A model generated the notes under the pieces. That model made no database searches. It was not told the DNA's origin and worked only from the letters and a program-made list of their open reading frames with translations. This document shows positions 7,308 through 12,343 of a stretch of DNA of 12,343 nucleotides, in pieces; position 1 is the first letter of the stretch; each line of letters starts with the position of its first letter. The stretch comes from Flammeovirgaceae bacterium. GTDB lineage: Bacteria; Bacteroidota; Bacteroidia; Cytophagales; MED-G16. Both the position numbers and the translations under genes were made by a program. The stretch spans positions 1-12,343 of the forward strand of contig NZUF01000007.1 of assembly GCA_002696995.1 (NCBI GenBank), given 5' to 3'.

Positions 7308-8140
7308 TCTATAATATATATAATACTAGAGTGTTTTTTTGTAAATACAGCACATATGTTTGATATAAACCCCACAAGAAACCCGAACAAGACCCATAAT
7401 GGGTTTTTTTTGTTTTTTTCACTAAGCATAGAAACATAGTAAGCATCAAAATAAAGTGGTTTTGTTTTAACTATACTCATGTTTAATTCAGAAACCAACC
7501 AATAAAAAGATTTTTGGTTAAAATGGTAAAGGTGACGAGGAACATCATACCCAGCCCAATAATTTTTGTAATAAATGTTATCGTATGAACCCCTGTTAGG
7601 TACAGCAACAATAATCTTACCACCTTCGCTCAGCATCTTTTTAACATTAGAGAGAAGCATCTTAGGGTCTGTCGAGTGTTCTAGCACATGCCAAAGTGTT
7701 ATAAACTTATATTTATGTTTTTTAATTTTCTCAATCTTATTAGTCACATTTTTGTCTCTTTTTGTGTTAATTGGTTCATAACCCAAAGCTTTAAACCCCC
7801 TTTTGTTTGCATACCTAACAAAACTACCAGAACCAGCGCCGTAGTCTAATATATTCCCGAGACCAAATGTTTTTATTATTTTTATTTTATAGAAGTTGTT
7901 TAAAGACTGAACAAGTGAGTAAATTGTGTTATACAAACTTTTCTTTTTTTGGTATGAGTCATAATCTTCTTGGTCATAGTATTTATTGATATTCTTAGGC
8001 CTAGGATATGTGTAGCCAACAGAGCATGTTGAACACACATAAACATTAAAAACCTCCAAAGAAAGAGCGTCTACGATGTTTTTGTCTCCTAAAAACGTTT
8101 TTTTTGAACCACAAAGACTACAAAGCGTTTTGTTTGTCAT
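7304..8140 (-). CDS. Class I SAM-dependent methyltransferase with N-terminal zinc-ribbon-like motif
   Basis: The 278-residue protein has two CxxC pairs at the N-terminus (C7/C10 and C36/C39), likely one zinc site, followed by a Rossmann methyltransferase domain. Motif I is ILDYGAGSG (97-105), the acidic residue ending beta-2 is E122 (GYEP), and the [11 protein letters not shown] block (149-159) matches the Methyltransf_23 type. RHLYHF (202-207) is also conserved in this type. A hydrophobic stretch at about 247-266 near the C-terminus could touch the membrane. The substrate is not readable: relatives act on lipids, quinones, sugars or proteins. Start and stop both form ATGA overlaps with mnmG and the Ig-like gene, so translation is probably coupled. 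The neighbourhood with mnmG raises RNA or envelope substrates as guesses only. Confidence 0.88.
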   Translation of the reverse strand: MTNKTLCSLCGSKKTFLGDKNIVDALSLEVFNVYVCSTCSVGYTYPRPKNINKYYDQEDYDSYQKKKSLYNTIYSLVQSLNNFYKIKIIKTFGLGNILDYGAGSGSFVRYANKRGFKALGYEPINTKRDKNVTNKIEKIKKHKYKFITLWHVLEHSTDPKMLLSNVKKMLSEGGKIIVAVPNRGSYDNIYYKNYWAGYDVPRHLYHFNQKSFYWLVSELNMSIVKTKPLYFDAYYVSMLSEKNKKNPLWVLFGFLVGFISNICAVFTKKHSSIIYIIE

Positions 8141-9993
8141 TTTTTTAGATGGATCATTAAAATAGAAATATCAGAGGGGGACACCCCGCTTATTCTACTT
8201 GCTTGACCTATTGATGTTGGTTTTATTTTTATAAGCTTTTCTTTACCTTCAGAAGACAAAGAGTTAACCTTTTTATAGTCAAACCTAACAGGTATTTTGC
8301 TGTTTTCTAGTTTTTGTATCTTTTGTACCACCTCTCTTTCTTTTTCTATATAACTTTCGTACTTCGTGTTTATTTCAACCTGATTTATTATTTCTTCTTT
8401 ATATTTTTTATCTATCTCTCCACCAAGGAGCTTAACCAATTTACCAAGAGAAACACCGGGTCTCCTTGCCAACTCCACCAAACTTTTCTTTTCCTTAATT
8501 TTTGCTGACCCGACCGACTCCAAATACCCATTAACAACCTCAGGTTCTAGTTTTTCTTTATTAACACCCACATTTAACCCCTCAATTAAACTTTTCTTTT
8601 TTAAAACCACACTCAACCTTTCCTTACCCACAAGCCCAATCTCTGCTCCTTTTTCTGTTAACCTTAAATCAGCATTATCTTGCCTTAACAAAATCCTGTG
8701 TTCTGCTCGAGATGTAAACATCCTATAAGGCTCATCGGTACCTTTGTTTATAAGGTCGTCAATTAGAACGCCAATATAAGCCTCAGATCGACCTAGAGTA
8801 AAAACCGCTTTGTTGTTTATTTTATTATGCGCGTTTATTCCCGCAACAAGACCTTGACAAGCCGCTTCTTCATATCCTGTTGTTCCATTGATTTGACCCG
8901 CAAAATATAGGTTTTCCACAAGTTTTGTTTCAAGTGTATGTTTTAATTGTGTTGGAGGAAAGTAATCATACTCTATAGCATAACCTGGCCTGAACATTTT
9001 AACACCCTTAAAACCACTTATTGTCCTTAGGGCACTTAGTTGCACATCCTCTGGTAAAGATGTTGAAAAACCATTAACATAAACCTCTACGGTGTTCCAA
9101 CCCTCAGGTTCAACAAATATTTGATGACGATCTCTTTCAGCAAAACGTGTTATTTTATCTTCAATAGAGGGGCAATATCTTGGGCCCACACCCTTTATTC
9201 TTCCGTTAAACATAGGGGATTTAAAAAAACCTTCTTCTAGCTTTTTGTGGGTTTTTGAATTAGTATATGTTATATGGCAGGGTTTTTGTTTTCTTATCTT
9301 TTGTTTTTTTAAGAAAGAAAACCGACCAGGGTTTTTGTCTCCAGGTTGTTCTTCCATTTTTGAGTAATCTATTGACCTTCCATCTAACCTAGGTGGGGTA
9401 CCTGTTTTCATTCTTCCAGAAGTAAAGCCTAACCCCTCAAGTTGTTCTGTTATTCCCTTTGAGGCTCTTTCTCCCGTCCTGCCTCCACCAAAGTTTTTAT
9501 CACCAACGTGTATAAGCCCATTAAGAAAGGTTCCGTTTGTTAAGACTACAGACTTTGCTTTAATTTCTAAACCCAAAGCTGTTTTGACACCAACTACTTG
9601 ACCTTTTTTAACCTTTATGCCCACTATCATTTCCTGCCAAAAATCAACGTTTTTGTTTTTTTCTAACATTAATCTCCACTTTTCAGCAAAAACCACCCTA
9701 TCGTTTTGCGCCCTTGGAGACCACATAGCGGGACCCTTTGATAAATTTAACATCCGAAATTGTATGGTGCTCTCGTCTGTGACTATTCCAGTGTAACCAC
9801 CTAAGGCGTCTATTTCTCTTACAATTTGTCCTTTAGCAACACCCCCTATTGCGGGATTACATGACATTTGAGCAATAGTCCCCATGTTCATTGTTGCCAA
9901 CAAAACTTTCGAGCCCATGTTTGCTGCAGCTGCAGCCGCTTCACAGCCGGCGTGACCAGCACCAACAACAATTAAATCATACTTCGTAAACAT
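8137..9993 (-). CDS. mnmG: tRNA uridine-5-carboxymethylaminomethyl modification enzyme MnmG (GidA)
   Basis: MnmG, with MnmE, installs the (carboxymethyl)aminomethyl group on the wobble uridine U34 of certain tRNAs using FAD and a folate one-carbon unit. The 618-residue length is normal (E. coli 629). The FAD dinucleotide motif GAGHAG is at 11-16. The two family cysteines are C45 (MSCNPAIGG) and C274 (RYCPSIEDK). [22 protein letters not shown] and the second FAD-contact segment ([18 protein letters not shown], about 366-383) are all present, and the C-terminal MnmE/tRNA-binding helical domain is complete. The ATG at 9991-9993 lies 23 bp after ybeY, with a parS-like palindrome in the gap. The stop overlaps the methyltransferase start (ATGA). 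MnmE is not in the window. Confidence 0.98.
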   Translation of the reverse strand: MFTKYDLIVVGAGHAGCEAAAAAANMGSKVLLATMNMGTIAQMSCNPAIGGVAKGQIVREIDALGGYTGIVTDESTIQFRMLNLSKGPAMWSPRAQNDRVVFAEKWRLMLEKNKNVDFWQEMIVGIKVKKGQVVGVKTALGLEIKAKSVVLTNGTFLNGLIHVGDKNFGGGRTGERASKGITEQLEGLGFTSGRMKTGTPPRLDGRSIDYSKMEEQPGDKNPGRFSFLKKQKIRKQKPCHITYTNSKTHKKLEEGFFKSPMFNGRIKGVGPRYCPSIEDKITRFAERDRHQIFVEPEGWNTVEVYVNGFSTSLPEDVQLSALRTISGFKGVKMFRPGYAIEYDYFPPTQLKHTLETKLVENLYFAGQINGTTGYEEAACQGLVAGINAHNKINNKAVFTLGRSEAYIGVLIDDLINKGTDEPYRMFTSRAEHRILLRQDNADLRLTEKGAEIGLVGKERLSVVLKKKSLIEGLNVGVNKEKLEPEVVNGYLESVGSAKIKEKKSLVELARRPGVSLGKLVKLLGGEIDKKYKEEIINQVEINTKYESYIEKEREVVQKIQKLENSKIPVRFDYKKVNSLSSEGKEKLIKIKPTSIGQASRISGVSPSDISILMIHLKK

Positions 9994-10001
9994 TTTATTG
10001 G

Positions 10002-10017
10002 TGTTCCACGTGGAACT
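10002..10017. other. parS: parS-like ParB binding site
   Basis: TGTTCCACGTGGAACT matches 15 of 16 positions of the symmetrical form of the chromosomal centromere site, TGTTCCACGTGGAACA. The inner 14 bases (10003-10016) are a perfect palindrome. It is much richer in G+C than its surroundings and occupies most of the 23-bp gap between ybeY and mnmG. parS sites are normally clustered near the replication origin, often near mnmG (gidA) in other bacteria. The only mismatch falls on the last base of the ybeY stop codon. No parA or parB is in the window. Confidence 0.75.
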
Positions 10018-10445
10018 TAAATTTTTTTATACAAAGAAAGATATTTATTTTCTTTTGTTGTCATAATCTCTTTTTCTTTTTTTGTTTTGTCCTTATATCC
10101 TGACAGGTGAAGTACACCATGAACAATTGTTCTGATTAGCTCAATGTTTTTGTTTTCTTTGTATTTTGTTGCGTTTTCTTTTACCCTGTCAACGCTAATG
10201 TAAACATCACCCTCTATGTTTTTACTTTTTTCAGAGTAATCAAAGGTTATTACGTCTGTGTAATAATCGTGTTTAAGGTGTTTTTTGTTTATCTCTAATA
10301 AGTACTTGTCAGAGCAAAAAATAATATTTAAAAAACTTAAACCCTTTTCTTCTTCTAAGGTTAGCTTTTTAATTAGAAGCCTAATTTTGTTTTTATTGTT
10401 AAGGACAAAGGATTTTTTCTCAGAAAAGAAGTTTGTGAGAAACAT
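10017..10445 (-). CDS. ybeY: Endoribonuclease YbeY (rRNA maturation factor)
   Basis: YbeY is a metal-dependent protein needed for 16S rRNA 3'-end maturation and ribosome quality control. At 142 residues it is at the short end of the family. The conserved TDVITF segment is at 63-68 and the metal-binding region is [11 protein letters not shown] (109-119). H109 and H113 are the first two ligands; the third position of the canonical HGxLHLxGYDH motif is D119 instead of histidine. As I recall, Bacteroidota YbeY proteins commonly carry this GYKDKT variant, so I read it as lineage-typical, not a defect. The start codon immediately abuts the stop of the upstream ATPase gene (no intervening base), and mnmG follows 23 bp downstream. 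Confidence 0.93.
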   Translation of the reverse strand: MFLTNFFSEKKSFVLNNKNKIRLLIKKLTLEEEKGLSFLNIIFCSDKYLLEINKKHLKHDYYTDVITFDYSEKSKNIEGDVYISVDRVKENATKYKENKNIELIRTIVHGVLHLSGYKDKTKKEKEIMTTKENKYLSLYKKI

Positions 10446-10838
10446 TTATTTAAGTTTAAAAAGCATCTCAACAGCTCTTCCTCCTTTTTTGAATTTTGTT
10501 TTGTCAGACAAGCTTTTTATTAAAAAAACACCCCTCCCTTTAACCTTATCTATGTTTTTTGGGTTTGTTGGGTCTGGAAGATTTTCGTGGTCAAAACCCA
10601 CACCTTCATCTTCAACAACAAACCGTACACTTTTTTTGTTTTTCTTTAGTTCAAGCTTTACTTTTTTATTTTTATCTTCTTTATTGCCATGAACTATTGC
10701 GTTGTTTACTGCTTCGGTGACAGAAACCAAAACGTTTCCATAGATTGATTCTTCGATTTGGATTTTTTCACCAACGTTTTCTATGAAACTCTCAACCACA
10801 GAAACATTTTCTTTTATAGAGGGTATTCTTACAACCAT
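10446..10838 (-). CDS. RsbW/SpoIIAB-like histidine-kinase-type ATPase (anti-sigma regulatory factor family)
   Basis: The 130-residue protein is a stand-alone GHKL ATPase domain of the HATPase_c_2 type found in anti-sigma-factor serine kinases. The N box is TEAVNNAIVHGN (41-52; N45/N46 for magnesium coordination), the G1 box is DEGVGFD (77-83), and the G2 region is GRGVFLIKSL (101-110). No sensor, HPt or receiver domain is present, and no sigma factor or anti-anti-sigma (STAS) partner is nearby. Its position directly upstream of ybeY and mnmG, with zero spacing to ybeY, indicates co-transcription. A kinase of an unidentified protein or an ATP-dependent binding switch are both possible. It is preceded by a 117-bp spacer with a large inverted repeat. 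Confidence 0.9.
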   Translation of the reverse strand: MVVRIPSIKENVSVVESFIENVGEKIQIEESIYGNVLVSVTEAVNNAIVHGNKEDKNKKVKLELKKNKKSVRFVVEDEGVGFDHENLPDPTNPKNIDKVKGRGVFLIKSLSDKTKFKKGGRAVEMLFKLK

Positions 10839-10848
10839 AATTATGTTA

Positions 10849-10904
10849 TCGTATAAATTATTTGCTTGATGTATATATATATGTTACAAGCTAATATTAT
10901 ACGA
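10849..10904 (-). repeat. Long inverted repeat in leader of the RsbW-like ATPase gene
   Basis: Arms at 10849-10868 and 10887-10904 can form about 17 base pairs: TCGTATAA, ATTA and GCTTG on one arm pair with their complements on the other, with 1-base and 3-base bulges. The 18-base loop is an alternating TA tract. Read in the gene direction, the structure ends 10 bases before the ATPase ATG at 10838. No T-run follows, so it is not an obvious terminator for gldJ. It may be a leader RNA structure, an RNase processing site separating gldJ from the downstream genes, or an operator. Confidence 0.5.
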
Positions 10905-10955
10905 AATAATAACCTTAATGGTTTGGTAAGAATATAAATAGATAAATATTATATG

Positions 10956-12170
10956 TTAATTCCCCGCTGTACCAAGTGCTGTTGTTGCACACCTAAAACC
11001 TATTGTTGCTGAGGATGAATCTTGATCTAAAAATCTTCGTGTTCCAGGGGATAACCACATTGCGCCGTCAGCCCAAGAACCTCCTTTAAAAACTCTAGAC
11101 TCATTACTTATCATTGAGTTAAAGTTTTCTGAATCATAGTCTTCTTCCGAGTCTAGAAAATCACTCTTCCTTATTGGGTTTAAATCTTCCATGTCTTGAA
11201 AGTTAAGAGGTCTGTATATATCAAAAACCCATTCGTTTACATTTCCTGCCATGTTATATAGTCCAAAATCGTTAGGTGCGTATTCGTATATAGATGTTGT
11301 TACAAAGCCAGCATCATTTAACGCTCCTGCTATACCAGCATAATCACCCCTACCTCTTTTAAAGTTTGCTTGAAACTTACCAACATTCCCCCTCTTTGAG
11401 CTTCTAATCGTTCTGCCATCCCAAGGGTATAACCTTCTTTGTGTTTGATTTTCATCTAACCATTGATCCCCAATTTGACCATAGGCCGCATATTCCCACT
11501 CTGCTTCTGTTGGTAGCCTAAACTCGGGTAAAAAAATACCTGATTCGATCGGTGGTATATCACCATCAATGTAATCTTCTTCACCAAAATATTCAAGAGC
11601 TCTTTGTTTGTTTACCGCCTCTGTTCTCCACCTACAGTAATCCATTGCCTGACTCCAGCTAACCCCAACAACAGGATAATATCTAAAACCCGGGTATCTT
11701 AAGTAGTTAGTAACATAAGGCGTGTTAAAAGCTAATTCTTTTTCCCAAACCGTTGTGTCGGGAAGAGCATTCTCGTAGAAAGTTTCACTAGAGTCTCTTT
11801 TGACATAATGTAGATATTCTAACCAATGAACGTTTGCTATTTCTGTTTGATCTAAATAAAAAGACTGCACCGTAACCGTTCTTTCAACATTATCATGTGT
11901 ATAAAAAACATCTTCTTCATATGTACCAAGAACAGCTCGACCACCTTGAACAAGAACTTGGTTTGGGCCAGGTGTTTGTCCATCAAAACCAGCGACAACA
12001 AAACCCTCTTCCTCTTCTTCCGCGTAAGCGTCAGAAAAGTAATCTAAATTGGTTGTTGTACTAATTGACCCGGGGTTTCTTGCAGATGGATTAGATTTTC
12101 CAAAGGGTAAAATAGAGCACGCCTCCGCAGTAAATAGAATAACCACAAAATAAAAAAACCTTTTTATCAC
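10956..12170 (-). CDS. gldJ: Gliding motility / type IX secretion lipoprotein GldJ
   Basis: GldJ is a lipoprotein required for gliding and type IX secretion in Bacteroidota. The protein carries a sulfatase-modifying-factor (FGE) fold: VLVQGGRAVLGT, SFYLDQTEIANVHWLEYLHYV, YPVVGVSWSQAMDYCRWRTEAVN, FRLPTEAEWEYAA, GNVNEWVFD and the C-terminal GFRCA. The PDTTVWEKEL...TNYLRYPGF segment is characteristic of GldJ rather than its paralogue GldK. The catalytic cysteine pair of true FGE is replaced in GGSWADGAMWLSP, so it should be structural. I chose GTG 12170 (404 residues), giving a compact signal, IKRFFYFVVILFTAEAC; the longer TTG start at 12197 lies inside a promoter -7 box. The lipobox (AEAC) is atypical. 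It is shorter than F. johnsoniae GldJ (about 560 residues). An acidic EEEEE run follows the signal. No porU, porV or murF is visible beside it. Confidence 0.85.
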   Translation of the reverse strand: MIKRFFYFVVILFTAEACSILPFGKSNPSARNPGSISTTTNLDYFSDAYAEEEEEGFVVAGFDGQTPGPNQVLVQGGRAVLGTYEEDVFYTHDNVERTVTVQSFYLDQTEIANVHWLEYLHYVKRDSSETFYENALPDTTVWEKELAFNTPYVTNYLRYPGFRYYPVVGVSWSQAMDYCRWRTEAVNKQRALEYFGEEDYIDGDIPPIESGIFLPEFRLPTEAEWEYAAYGQIGDQWLDENQTQRRLYPWDGRTIRSSKRGNVGKFQANFKRGRGDYAGIAGALNDAGFVTTSIYEYAPNDFGLYNMAGNVNEWVFDIYRPLNFQDMEDLNPIRKSDFLDSEEDYDSENFNSMISNESRVFKGGSWADGAMWLSPGTRRFLDQDSSSATIGFRCATTALGTAGN

Positions 12171-12194
12171 GATAATTTGCTTTTTAATTTTTAC

Positions 12195-12228
12195 CAAAAA
12201 TACAAAAAATTAAGTTCTTGAAAACAAA
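12195..12228 (-). promoter_or_regulatory. Bacteroidota-type sigma-A promoter for gldJ
   Basis: On the minus strand, TTTG (12225-12228) is followed after 22 bases by TATTTTTG (12202-12195), an exact match to the Bacteroidota -33 TTTG / -7 TAnnTTTG promoter within the reported spacer range. Transcription would begin near 12188-12190, leaving a leader of about 20 bases before the GTG at 12170. The element lies in the spacer between the upstream gene's stop and gldJ. Confidence 0.65.
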
Positions 12229-12256
12229 TAACCCATAAACTACACTCTTATTGTAT

Positions 12257-12343
12257 CTATTTTTTTATTTTTTTTAAAAAATCAAGCGTTTTATTGATAG
12301 AAGAAGGCCCTAAGGCATTAATAATTAATTGATCTTTTTTTTC
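12257..12343 (-). CDS. C-terminal fragment of an unrecognised protein, 5' end outside window
   Basis: Reading leftward from the window edge, the frame is open for 28 codons and ends in TAG at 12257-12259. The encoded tail includes QLIINALGPSSINKTLDFLK and ends in basic KKIKK, plausible as an amphipathic C-terminal helix. I do not recognise the family. It is co-directional with gldJ, and the gldJ promoter lies in the 86-bp gap. A short open frame at an edge can be chance, but the orientation and spacing fit a real gene. Confidence 0.5.
   Translation of the reverse strand, partial: EKKDQLIINALGPSSINKTLDFLKKIKK

Noticed and set aside
8314..8508. Plus-strand open frame opposite mnmG (and similar ones at 2153-2374, 2624-2908, 3193-3375, 4387-4641, 7575-7781, 10285-10692)
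   Set aside because: These are low-complexity F/L/S-rich translations antisense to well-supported genes, with no recognisable domains.
10871..10881. Alternating TA tract as a microsatellite or phase-variable promoter
   Set aside because: It is short, forms the loop of the inverted repeat, and has no promoter boxes placed around it.
10905..10925. AACC/GGTT mini-hairpin downstream of gldJ as an intrinsic terminator
   Set aside because: The stem is only four pairs and no T-run follows in the gldJ direction.
11896..11904. Third DnaA-box-like 9-mer, TGTGTATAA
   Set aside because: It is isolated and lies within gldJ coding sequence; about one such match is expected by chance in the window.
1..12343. 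A novel mobile, defence or biosynthetic system
   Set aside because: All complete genes belong to recognised families with intact motifs and typical operon spacing; there are no transposases, integrases, attachment repeats, CRISPR repeats, toxin-antitoxin pairs or composition islands that I can see.

Overview
The window looks like chromosomal housekeeping DNA from a member of the Bacteroidota, most likely the Flavobacteriales. The evidence is the gliding/type IX secretion lipoprotein GldJ, Bacteroidota-type lipoproteins, a YbeY with the lineage-style altered third metal ligand, a perfect Bacteroidota promoter (TTTG / TAnnTTTG) upstream of gldJ, and A+T-rich DNA (about one third G+C by eye). 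I see no mobile element, CRISPR array, tRNA, rRNA or defence system.

Layout. A rightward block at 1-1712 holds the 3' part of prfA (release factor 1), yjbQ, and a RidA-family protein with a lipoprotein-like N-terminus; each gene overlaps the next. It converges with a leftward block, and the last codons of the RidA gene and fadA overlap. The leftward block (12343 down to 1705) starts with the tail of an unrecognised gene and then gldJ. After a 117-bp spacer come five tightly packed genes: an RsbW-like ATPase, ybeY, mnmG, a SAM methyltransferase and an Ig-like lipoprotein. Stop/start overlaps or 0-23 bp gaps indicate one transcription unit. A 291-bp, extremely A+T-rich spacer (5289-5579) separates this unit from a two-gene beta-oxidation operon, fadN-fadA.

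How the genes work together. PrfA (translation termination), MnmG (wobble uridine modification) and YbeY (rRNA maturation) form a translation-quality theme. FadN and FadA together carry out hydration, dehydrogenation and thiolysis of fatty acyl-CoAs; the acyl-CoA dehydrogenase needed for the first step is not in the window. GldJ and the Ig-like protein are predicted envelope lipoproteins.

The most interesting non-coding signals are a parS-like palindrome filling most of the 23-bp gap between ybeY and mnmG, a gldJ promoter whose -7 box contains the most upstream possible start codon (so the real start is probably the GTG at 12170), a long inverted repeat just before the RsbW-like gene, and consensus DnaA boxes plus palindromes in the 5.3-5.6 kb region. 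I found no convincing novel multi-gene system.
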